A stretch of DNA of 64,000 nt, taken from positions 10,602,001 to 10,666,000 of the forward strand of contig OZ199839.1 of the NCBI GenBank assembly GCA_964304625.1, written 5' to 3'. The position numbers were made by a program, and so were the translations under genes. Shown here one piece after another: positions 46,886-57,392 of this stretch. The stretch is from Kudoa neothunni (Eukaryota; Cnidaria). Below the pieces are notes generated by a model. That model saw only the letters and a list, made by a program, of their open reading frames with translations, was not told the origin of the DNA and ran no database searches. Position 1 is the stretch's first letter. Each line of letters begins with the position of its first letter.

Positions 46886-49498
46886 CCCCCGAATACCTGA
46901 ACAGGACCACCATGGCCCTGTGCTATTTTCTTCCACTATAGTTGGAATCATAGCACATAAGTCATTGATCTAGAGTCCTCATCATTTTTCCTTCTCTTTT
47001 GAGGAAATTTATTTTTAAAAAATTCTTACTAATATACTTTTGGGAACTATTAATTAATGCTCGCGCCATCAATAGCGAAATACTATGGGTAAATTCACAG
47101 TAAAAATGATATAAATAAATAAAAAATACACGTTGAATGATAATTAAACATTAAAAATAAACTAAAATATTCTATATTCTCATTGATTCTATTCCATATG
47201 CGTATTGAGGTTGTTGTATTGATCAAAATTCGCTGCCAGAAACGGGTTGTTGATTAATTCGAAATACTTTTATTTAAAAAAAAACTTTATAAATATTTGT
47301 AAATTACACTTAGAAACATTTTATTTAGTCTCACAATCAAAGTAGCTGAAAACGATTTAAACTGTCCTTTTTACAAAATTATCCCTTCAAACGTCAATTT
47401 ATTTATATAAAATTCATTGTATTTGCAAAATTTTGAATATTCTAAGATGTTTTTATATATGAAAAAACAAAAATCTTAACGTCTAATAAAAGAAGAGAAA
47501 AGTTTCAATTATATAAAGAATATGTTTTAGTTGTATGACGTGTATTATATTCTACAATATTAGTTCGATGGCTTTCACAAACATCTTGTTGGAATTTTGT
47601 ACAAGATATCCTACTTTTTTCCTTATACCCACAGAACAAATGCGACATAAACCTCTTCCGGAAAAATATTCTGTTTATTAGTCTGGATTGACTTGACAGT
47701 ATCGTCATCTTCAAGTAACTCTTCAGCAAGCATTTCCATGAATTCTTTTCTTGATTGCTTTTTATTAGCTGGATAGAACTGAGGATTTCTATTAATATAC
47801 AATAGATAAACATTGTAAGCAGCTATATCAACTATATTGAAAAAAATTGCCACCGACCAACGACGACTAGCCCGTTTGGGGGAATAGAAACGAATAATAT
47901 TGTCTAAAATATCTACGCCTATTTTGTTGAATTGTAATACATTACAATTCTAGGCTTTTTGGTCTTCTTGTTTATCTCGATGTTTTGATGTTGAGAGCTT
48001 AAAAGAACTACCGATTTGTTTTTCTTCCGGTAGAACCTCACCAGAATATATTTGTCCTGAAAACGAAATTCGATTTCATTCTCTGTACGTTTTGGTGGCT
48101 GGAATTGGGAACAAGAAATTTTCTATTTTTTCTTACTGTTCCAATTATAGTAGTCTTATGTGAAACACGGTATCTTGCAAGTGATAACGTAGTAAACAGA
48201 TTATCTGTGGTTACATTTCGACCTTTGTTTGAGTATGGTTGCATTACATTTTTGCCTTGGTTATTTTTAACCATTCCATTTCCCCTGCCAATGTATATTT
48301 CTGCATTGCAGAGACACGCATTTATTACATAATACAACGCCTAGGTTTTGATGGAATAAACATTTTGAATGGGCTTCGTCCTCTAAATGTTACAAGCTGC
48401 TCATCAACAGTAAATTGAGAGGATGGGTTGTAACTTTCTCTGTATGTCTTGATGAAGCGGTCCAAAATATGTCTAATTGGAGCTAATTTGTCATTACGAT
48501 TCCTACTACGTCTAATATCAAATCTAATAGAAGCAGTAATTTCTTCGAAGCGATTTCCGGATATCTTTTTTATTATGGGTGATATACCGTATTTTTCACT
48601 CCAGAACTCTCTAATATTCTCGATCTACCCTTTCGTCACTCCAGTAAGTATGACTGGCCTCATATAAATGTTCAGCTCTTCCAAATAAATTTTCTTTGTG
48701 TTAGATTTTTCTAGTTTTATGAATATATTCATGCAATATACGACCTCATCAAGTATAAAAGGGATCAAGAAATTACTAAATGCTCTCCATGGAGTCTGTC
48801 CTAAAAGTCTCGCTTCTTTTGAAAATTCTGGTTTCCCCTTGTATATATTTTTCGTTGTTACTCTTTGTTCAATCGTTGTTGGAGTTCTGTACCACTTTTC
48901 TCCGTCTTTTGGCACGATACAAGAGATTTCTGAAGAATCTTCAATACTTTCGTCGCTGTCACTTACATCCCAATCATATTCGTTATTAACCGGTTCATGT
49001 ATGGTTTCATCTAAATCTTCAGATTCCATTTCTCAAAATAATAAATACGTCGTTAACACTTTCATCTTCAGCCTCTAGAAAATTAATTTCCCTATCAGAA
49101 TTTATTTTAGACGTTTTATAGAACACTGACCGCACACCATAAATTTCATTTATACGTTTTAATGTTCTTAATTTAAATTATAATAAATTATAACACTCAG
49201 TTTTATACAAAATCGGTTATAAAACGTCATTTATAAAATTCAGTAATTTTAATAATGTTTCAAAGGTTAATTAGATCATTAATTTCAGGTGGACCACTGT
49301 GGTCCTACTCAGATATTTACGTAACTTTTTCCGTTTTTCCATTTATACAAAAAGTTGCTAAGTCCAAAAATATAAGATTTTAAAATTTTATTTAATGAGT
49401 TTACAAAATAAAATACACGTAATTGGAAATTAATAACTTATTATCCTGAAATATATTAGAGGTTTTTTCGCTAATAGACTACTCCCGATATTCGAGGG
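46886..49498 (-). mobile_element. piggyBac-like element D, near full length
   Basis: TTAA flanks both ends (46882-46885, 49499-49502). The left end is CCCCCGAATACC, and the right read inward is CCCTCGAATATC. Inside the left end is CAGGACCACCATGGCCCTG and inside the right GTGGACCACTGTGGTCC, a palindromic pair specific to this family. The right arm also has TATTTACGTAACTTTTTCC, shared with element E at 52682-53646. Length is 2613 bases. Confidence 0.88.
47505..49029 (-). pseudogene. piggyBac transposase with few disruptions
   Basis: The N-terminus is acidic (49029 downward). After TGVTKG an in-frame TAG (about 48625) breaks the frame, then REFWSEKYGISPIIKK continues. The first catalytic region reads FTVDEQLVTFRGRSPFKMF and the second NVTTDNLFTTLSLARY (48038-48337). 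The third lies near KIGVDILDNIIRFYSPKRAS, followed by IFFNIVDIAAYNVYLLYI (47623-47853). The Cys-rich tail is LFCGYKEKSRISCTKF with CESH (47505-47640). All three catalytic acids are therefore preserved and only a few stops or frameshifts separate it from a full ORF, making it the youngest piggyBac copy here. Confidence 0.82.
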
Positions 49499-49919
49499 TT
49501 AATCCGATAAAAAGTAAGTTAATAATACTAATTTCTACTTAAATATTATTTAATCTGATTTACACACTTTTTTTAGGAATGATTTTAAAAATTCAGAGCT
49601 CATTGAATAGCAGATTCGTGCTATAACTCTATCTACGCTCTGCTTTTTCTCAGGGTTGATAATATAATGGGCATGAACCTTGGAAAGTTACAATAAATTT
49701 TCCAACTCCATTACTATGTACTCTCAACGATCTGATAACTAGACTTGAGACTCTGTTTAAATTTTCTTCCAAATGATTTTATTAAAGCGTTTTGTTAATG
49801 CCGATACAATAAACAATAATTAAATCTTAGAACGAATATATCTCGACGTAAAGTAGATATAGTTAAGTGAGATTGGTATAAGATTTGTTTGAACTTTCCA
49901 GTATTGATTGATGGGGCCA

Positions 49920-50260
49920 TTAAGCAGAAAAAGAAGCAGAGTCTTTGTGGTTGTTGTATCTTGCTAAGGCTAATTGCGCATCTTGGAAGCGTTCCACAAA
50001 AGAGCAAATAAACAGATCAAACTTAAGACGAAACCCCTAAAATTTGTCACCGAAAATAATGAAGCGAAAGAAGTACAGTAATAACGGCGTTTATGGACGT
50101 GACTATTAGATGCACTTTGCCCAAACCAGTTAAACACTTCATTACTTCCTCGGTAGTTAGTACGTGCTTATGTTTAGCCTATGTTTCAATTAATTTATTT
50201 TAATTCTATGAAACCATTCCATTACAACACTAGCAGATAAGTCGCCACCCACCAAACCAT
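49920..50260 (-). CDS. Candidate small three-exon gene, unrecognised
   Basis: Exons 50260-50231, 50178-50077 and 50036-49920 join in phase 0 through canonical GT-AG introns of 52 and 40 bases, the sizes seen in the conserved genes here. They give 82 residues. The product starts MVWWVATYLL, has a middle TTEEVMKCLTGLGKVHLIV and ends DAQLALARYNNHKDSASFSA. One or two hydrophobic segments suggest a small membrane protein. I recognise no family. The exons may be the tail of a larger gene extending upstream. Confidence 0.32.
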
Positions 50261-51550
50261 GGTACGACAGTATCATATCCAACACAAGCGCCAAAAAATA
50301 TGCCACCATAACGAACCGTCTCCACTCACAATCTTGGAATGACTGCATTGGACCCTAACAAATTTTCTTATCAGCGTTATGTAAAAAGATGGTTTACTTT
50401 ATAAATTGAATCAAACAAATGATGTAAGAGCGTAACTGTAATTATTGTATGAAGAAATATTAGATAATAGGCATAAACTATTGAAAACAGTTATATGATA
50501 GTAACGAGTTTGGGAATCAATTAAATAATAATTTTCATAACATATTTATCATCAATTAGTTAAATATGACATACATATTGAGACACAATACTCATCCATC
50601 ACTTTATATCGAATGCCTTGTGTACATTTCAAGGAAGAGGTCAAGATGTTTATTAATGCCAGAAACTTGAAAAGATTAGAGAATTTCACGTTTTAAAGAA
50701 CTTTTTTACCATTGAAATTTGAATAAACACTATGAAGAACATTTCGTCGCATTTAAATTCATTCCAAGAATGTTTTTTTCTCAAACGATTATTCCGACCT
50801 ACTTCTTCCATCAGTCACCTCTCAGACTATACTCAGATATTAATCTTATTTTTTTAATTTAATCCTATGATTATATTTTCTAAATTTTGTTATCAATTAA
50901 ATTCTTATTTTTCCAACTTCTTATAAGAAAATAACACAACTTACTTTCCAATAACATCAACATTTACTCCAAATGCGAACGCCTTCCATACTTTGGATAA
51001 TTTACAACAATAAATAAGAAAAATGATAATGTAATTTTAAACAAAATATTTTTTATTTGTACGTTCAATAATTATAGGTTTTTGTCAGTTTTTAAAAAAA
51101 TACAGAATTATTAAGAATCTCCGACAATAATAGCAGCTAGCGATCGTCGTCAATATTGCATTCTAGCACTCACACAAATAATATAAAATAAATCGATTTG
51201 ATTACATTACTCTTGTAGGAATACTTCCGATAGTTTAATTGCTAGATTTACTTTTTATTATAGTTAATTATAATCGGCAACAAACTGATTACAACAATGA
51301 ATATAATATATTGTTTTTTATTCGAGTTGATATTTAATCTAATAAAATAGATGGCAAAATAATTACATGATAACAAAATTAGTGACACAAAATTATAAAT
51401 TTTTATTTTATTCTAATTTTATGTATAATAGGCAGAGGCTATTGGTATGATAAAATACGATCCTAAACGTCAAGTACGCTTGCGCGATCGAAATTTTTAA
51501 TCTTATTAACTCTTAGAAGTTGTTTACAGATTTTATTATTTAGAACCTGG

Positions 51551-51663
51551 TATATTTAATTATTTATAGCCCACCGCTTCGCTCTTAGGGTTCATAAATA
51601 ATTAAATATAGTCAAAACTAGCGTCACCTGATTCTTTTTAATATTTTAACTGTGCCAATAGCC
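51551..51663 (+). repeat. Dispersed hairpin repeat, copy 4
   Basis: TATTTAATTATTTATAGCCC pairs with GGGTTCATAAATAATTAAATA. GTCAAAACTAGCGTCACCTG and GTGCCAATAGCC follow. It is the best-preserved of the four copies. Confidence 0.6.
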
Positions 51664-51728
51664 GTTTCCTTCAAAACACTAGTCTAAGCGTTTTACACCC
51701 CAAACTCAAAAATATCTAAATTCTATAA

Positions 51729-52275
51729 CAGGGGTCAACAACCTACGGCTTGTTAGTTGTTTCTATACAGCCCTCCATGCATTGACTGGCATAAAAATTT
51801 TTCTAACATCTAAAATACCTAAATATTTTTTAAGTTGTTATCTATATCGTTTTTCTAAATGTTTATATGTTGTCGATGTAAAAATTTTAGCCGGCTTAAA
51901 TTCATGTTTATTAAATCAGGAAACTGGAATAAATATGACTGTTAAAATTATTTCTTTAAATGTTTGAAATATTTTTAAAAGGGGGCACAGAGGTATATCT
52001 CATGTTATTTGACAACACCCAATAAGATGTTCTTTCACGGATTTAATCACGAGTTGATTACACCGCAAGTGAAAATTATTTGAATATTATACTTTTGATT
52101 CGGCGTAATTTTATATTTTAAATGACTATTATAAATTCTTATATATATATATATATTAAATTTAAAACTTGAATTAAGAATAATTTAACATTTTAGTCGA
52201 TTAATTTTAATACGGTTACATTAGAGTTAGGGTATGTCTGTTCGGCCCATCACGGAAAAAGGTTCCTGACCCCTG
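51729..52275. mobile_element. hAT-type MITE with perfect 8-bp duplication
   Basis: The ends are CAGGGGTCAACAACCTAC and, read inward from the right, CAGGGGTCAGGAACCT. Identical TTCTATAA flanks lie at 51721-51728 and 52276-52283. The 547-base interior carries no transposase. Confidence 0.9.
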
Positions 52276-52681
52276 TTCTATAACATTTAAATTCTATTTC
52301 AATGTCTCAAAAACATTCATTTAGCTCTATTTAATTAAATACAATGAAATTATTAAAAATATACGCTTTTTGAGAATTGGAATTTTATTTTCATGTCAAC
52401 CAAAATAAAAGAGTTTAAATCCAATTAATAACTTATGTATTATTTCTTCTTTCGTTTTGTATAATTTATTATCATTTATTGTTTTCTATGCTTTGTTACA
52501 TGATAAGGGAGTATATATATTAGTAGATATTATCAGCATGATTAGTTCGAGTCTTCTATTTTTATTGTTGTCTTCAAGTTCGATCATTTTTGCGAGAAAA
52601 ATCGTCTTGTTCGGAATCCTCTAGCAATTTCTATTTTGATTAACTATAAGATATCATTCGAAACAATATTTTTGTCTTTAA

Positions 52682-53646
52682 CCTTCGACTACCTGGAGGT
52701 GGTCACGGTGGCCAATCAGCGCTTATTATATCAGTAATTGTTACAAAATATTTTATTTCCTTTTTCCCTAGGTATATTTTATAATATAAGGATGCCATTA
52801 AAAATACTTAAGTAATGGAGTTTTACGTTTAATTTTTTCGCTTAAAATTGAAAAAAGAAAAAAAGTTACACACATACCTGAACATGCCCGCCATATAAAA
52901 AATAACGTTTAAATAATTACAATATATATATATAAAAGATTGTCTGCAGTAAAATAAACACTATAAATGTACTGTGAAGCAGGGAATTTTTTTAAAACTC
53001 ATTTTTTTGTTTCTTCAACAACTTGATTCTATTAACTAATTTAATCTGGTATGGGGATGGCGCATATAATAATAATTTTGTTAAATTACATATCAACAAA
53101 AAGTAGCAGGTTAAATATAGTCGTTTAAAATTTTATTTAGACCATCTTATCATAACTCAAAAATTCAAAATCTAAAAATCCTTATATATATATATTTCTC
53201 ATAAATTAATTTATGATGACAAATTTCAATTTATAAAATACGAATTTATACGTTTAATATATTTCTGTCAACAGGGGAAGAGATTTCATAATAAAATCGT
53301 GTATTTTGAGAATAAAACAAAACCTCGACTGTTAAAATAATAATAATTGGAATAAGAAAATATAAAAAATGAAATAACAAGAAAATAGTTTATCTCGAAT
53401 TTTTCACGCTATTCAAAATATATACAAAATAATTATTCCTGTGTTGCGCGCATGCGCAAATAAATGTCACAAGAATACATCATCGATTTGTTTTTATTAA
53501 ATTTATTATATTTTAAATGGAAAAATTAACGTAAATAATTATGTTCTTAACCTTAAATGCAACAATTTTTATTATTTTAATACATTTTGCGTGTGGTCAC
53601 CCCCAGGTAGGTATTCATGTAACTTTTTCCTTCTGGTGTTCGAGGG
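52682..53646. mobile_element. piggyBac-like MITE (element E), related to element D
   Basis: The left end CCTTCGACTACC follows TTAA (52678-52681). The right end read inward is CCCTCGAACACC and adjoins TTTA, a changed TTAA. Subterminal GGTGGTCACGGTGGCC (left) and GTGTGGTCACCCCC (right) mirror each other. GTATTCATGTAACTTTTTCC near the right end matches element D. It is 965 bases long with no coding remnant, so it would depend on a D-type transposase. Confidence 0.72.
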
Positions 53647-54004
53647 TTTACGTTTACTATTTGAAACGACTTTAATTGATTTCACCTTGGACATCGACTA
53701 CTGCATTTCTTTGATTAACATTCTTTGAACTACAACAATTAAACATTAATTTTATTTTTGTAACTTAATTATTTAAAAAAATTCAAACATAATAAAATGT
53801 AGATTTTTAATCATAGAACATAATTTCTTAGCAATCCATAATGGATCCCTTTACGTGTTTTTAAAAATACTTTAATATTTATACCATTAAATTAAAAACT
53901 TTTTTGGAGTCAGCCAGTTATTTGAATCCTATATGTATAAAAATTGGCGCATCTTATTCGTTGTATATGTATCATATAAACAGCTCTCATTTGGAATATA
54001 TGTA

Positions 54005-56089
54005 CAATCGAAACCAGTTTATCCGAACGATTTTTTAAAATCTATTTGAAATCGGTGTATATTCTAAATGAAAAAATTTTGTTTAACCAAAACTTCAGTA
54101 ACCGCAATCCGAAACAATTTTTCTCTTGTATTTTGGGATAAAGTGCTCGTCGCATACACTAATTCTTGTATGTTAAATACTTCTAAATGTAACGTTAATA
54201 TAACTTTATTTGAGAAGTTTTCGGATACGCTCATAATTAATTTACATAAGGACACTTTAGAATTTCAAACTAATGAATTTTTATTTAAATTAAAGGAATC
54301 ATTTTATAACTGGTTTGAGTATAAGTTAGTCTAACGTCACGCAGTCTAAAAATGTAAACAATGCATGACCAAGAGCGTCCAAGAATTGTTTTAAAGCCAA
54401 GCGATAAAGCATTTATCTGTAATATAAAAGCGAATAGTCCAAAAATGACTCTATCCGAAATATTATACGCTTTTTACAAGAAAAAATATTGCAAATATTC
54501 TACACAACTCCAATAGATGGATTATGATGGAATATTCGAATCGCATGACATCTCGGGGCGGTAAACATGACAAGCTTGAAAAGGTCCTTTACTTGTGGTT
54601 AAATCAAGTCAATGCACAAAACATGTGCATTAATGGGAATATTATTGTGGAAAAGGCAAAAGAATTCGCCATCAAGCTCGGAATAGAGGATATTTCCTTT
54701 TCTTCTGGATGGCTTCATTGTTTTAAGAAACAATATGAAATTTCGTCTAAATATGTTCAGGGAGAAGTTGGTTCGGTGGCCATCGAAGATGTTGAGAAAG
54801 CAAGAAATGAACTTAAAGCCACCTTAAAACTCTAATCTAAAAGTGATATTTATAACGCGGATGAAACCGGGTTGTTCTATTATCTGGGCCAAGCAGAACT
54901 CTTTCAAGTTTTCACCGACTTGGAACCAAAATTCGAAAGATCGTATCACCATATTTTTTTGTGTGAATGCATCCGGCACACACAAATTAAAACCTTTAGT
55001 GATTGGGAAATCAATGAAACCGCGATGTTTCAAACATTTCCGCCCAACACATTATGCATTATGTGACGTACAACTCCAACACAAAGGCATGGATGACCTC
55101 CATTATCTTCGAAGGTTTTCTAAACAATTTAAATTCCACGATGAAGTCTCAAAACAGGCACATTCTTCTATTGCTCAATAATGCAACAAGCCATAAACAC
55201 GCTGATCTCTCTAATGTAAAAATTATGATGTTACCTCCAAACTTAACATCCCACTTGCAACCTCTTGATGCTGGAATAATCAAGCCATTCAAATCAAAAT
55301 ATAGAACGTTGGTTACCAACAAAATTTATTGAGCAAATAGAAAATGATAATAAACTTAATATAAATTTACAAGATACAGTAGGATTTACTCATGAATCAT
55401 GGGATTCTGTTTCTCAGAGTACCATTCAAAATTGTTGGATTCATACTGGAATAGTTTCCGGTAAAGAAGCTACTCTACCTAGTCATTCTACTAATGATGA
55501 TTCACACAATGATTTTCTAAAAGTTATCCCTACATGCCGTTACCAAAGTGCTAGAGAATATACAGAATGCGACAAGTAATTAACAACGGGCGAAATTATA
55601 AAAGATGATAATAATGACCCCATATCATCTGAATATCCTGAAGTAGAAATCCCAGTTATTAGGATCGAGAAGCTATTACCACTATCATAAAATACATTGG
55701 ACAACCCAGAGTTCATGACTTAGAAAATTAAAAGACGAATTAGTAACACTACCGATTCGATTCAAACGAAATATGGAAATGTCTAATTTCGGAAAATGAA
55801 AAAAACATTTATAACTGATTATTTAAATAAATTAATTAATTAATCTGTCACAATTTCTCAACAATTGATTGTTCGTGCATTATTACAGGTGTATTTTTTC
55901 AATTTTATTTAAAATATTTATTTCTTCAGAATAAATAAAAGGTCACAAAATTGATTAATGTAGTTTTACAAACGAAATAATATTTAAGTTATGTGGGTGC
56001 ATATTCATCGAACCTCGTTTAATCGAAATTTCATTATCCGAAAGGAAAATGTCAGGTCCCCAGATTTTCGGATAAACGGGGCTCGACTG
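54005..56089 (+). mobile_element. pogo/Tigger-like element A with TA duplication
   Basis: TA flanks at 54003-54004 and 56090-56091. The left end CAATCGAAACCAGTTTATCC and the right end read inward CAGTCGAGCCCCGTTTATCC match the Tigger/pogo terminus. The element is 2085 bases long with a broken transposase inside. Confidence 0.85.
54361..55735 (+). pseudogene. pogo/Tigger (jerky-like) transposase, several disruptions
   Basis: Pieces occur in order. First is a possible CENP-B N-terminal HTH region (ICNIKANSPKMTLSEILYAF). Next, at 54524-54835, a Tc5-type HTH reads KLEKVLYLWLNQVNAQN, then KAKEFAIKLGIEDISFSSGW and LHCFKKQY. The DDE domain begins DIYNADETGLFYYLGQ, shifts frame to KDRITIFFCVNASGTHKLKP and LVIGKSMKPRCF, and continues as HILLLLNNATSHKH. 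In the last motif the second catalytic Asp has become Asn. It ends MLPPNLTSHLQPLDAGIIKP. At least three frameshifts or stops are present. Confidence 0.82.
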
Positions 56090-56091
56090 TA

Positions 56092-56462
56092 TATGATTTA
56101 AATATCCTCATATATCCGTAATTATGTGTCTAACATTAGCGATTATTCTAAAAACTCTACGAAGCCCCCAAATAAACATGCATTCATTTAACCAGATTAT
56201 CTTAAAACTCTCCCTATTGGAAACGACTGATAAAATAGCATGTATTTCAACTGTTCAGTCAGTGGATCCTTGTTATAACTACAGATCCATTACCTATTGT
56301 TTTTCAATAATAGTCTGAATAATAAATAAATACTCCATTACATTCACCATATTTCGACTCATTTCTAATGATTGATATAATTTGTCAGACTCAACGAAGA
56401 AAATTTAATTTTTAAGAACCATGACAAAACTTAAATTTAATTATATAACAAAAAGTAAAAAA
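56092..56462. other. Spacer downstream of SYF2, no gene seen
   Basis: Contains only a chance 64-codon ORF. Confidence 0.4.
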
Positions 56463-57392
56463 TTAAAGAGCGGTTCCTCTTTCAAGATTGTCCTTTAGTT
56501 TGCTGGTATATTTTCCATAGGCTCGTTCGGTTGTTTCGTTGAATTGTTTGTTTTTCTCGTTGATAAAATCAACATCTTTATCTTCGTAGTATTGACGTCT
56601 ACGGCGATACTTTCCTCTGACTAGAATTCTAAACAGACAATTTGCTAAGTAGAGCAAGAGCGTCATAGTTTCCCTAAGGAGATTACTGTTTCTCAAGATC
56701 GGATGTCATTCTTTTTACGTCCAAAGGTACATTTGTGCCGGCGTACACAGTTAACGAGTTATTGTCTGGGAATATATCATCACCCCTGTCGACAACCAAC
56801 CAAACAATTAGAAACAACAATAATACAATAAGATACATTTGTTGTTTCAGTCGTTCATAATTTTGCAAATCAGGTTTCAAATTTTTGGTCAAGCGATTGT
56901 ATTGACGAAGCTGAGCAGTAGCATAATCTAAAAACACGAACCAATATAGAGATCATCCAAACCGATGACTATCCCACCTGCAAAACCAAGATCTGGATTT
57001 TTAGCGTACTTCTCCTTGTATTCTCTTCTCTCCATTGCGTTCACGGTTTCATGTAATCGTAAAAATTGATCGTAGTCTTGATTGTTGGCAATAATTTGTT
57101 CTTTTTGGTTCAATTTCTCGAGTTCCCATTCGGCCCTGGACTTTTTTGCTTCATGATTGGCTGGCAATTTCGAGTTCTTACTTTCTTCGATCACCGCATC
57201 ATAATTCTTCATTCTAGCTTCATTCTAAAAATCACACGGCAGACTTAATTACAATTCACTCATTATATTGCCATTATACCTTCTTCAACTGAATTCTTTT
57301 TAATCTATCTTCATAGCTGGTTGGTTTTTTCTTATTCTATATAGAAATTTAGTATATTAAGTTGCAAAAAACCTCACATTCTGAGACGTCAT
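56463..57392 (-). CDS. SYF2: Pre-mRNA splicing factor SYF2
   Basis: Six exons (57392-57378, 57336-57280, 57224-56978, 56927-56837, 56785-56687, 56628-56463) join in frame to 224 residues; the human protein is slightly longer. Conserved blocks: [54 protein letters not shown], the [11 protein letters not shown] loop, [25 protein letters not shown] and the C-terminus [17 protein letters not shown]. Introns are 41-58 bases with GT-AG ends, and the exon 3/4 and 4/5 joins restore FADYA and QQMGDD exactly. SYF2 belongs to the Prp19/CDC5L-associated part of the catalytic spliceosome. The start ATG encodes MTSQN before the first conserved helix. Confidence 0.93.

Larger units (their letters stand above)
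49503..51728. other. Gap holding one small candidate gene and a dispersed repeat
   Basis: The three-exon candidate at 49920-50260 is listed separately. Other minus-strand open stretches with good-looking splice sites occur at about 50300-50360 and 50690-50830, but I could not join them. Confidence 0.35.

Noticed and set aside
48105-49078. Plus-strand ORFs of up to 126 codons at 48105-49078
   Set aside because: They lie antisense to the piggyBac transposase, whose motifs are clear on the minus strand.
53444-53460. GCGCATGCGC-type palindromes here and near 16440, 59513 and 60822
   Set aside because: They resemble NRF1 sites, but they are few, not near confirmed promoters, and could be repeat fragments.
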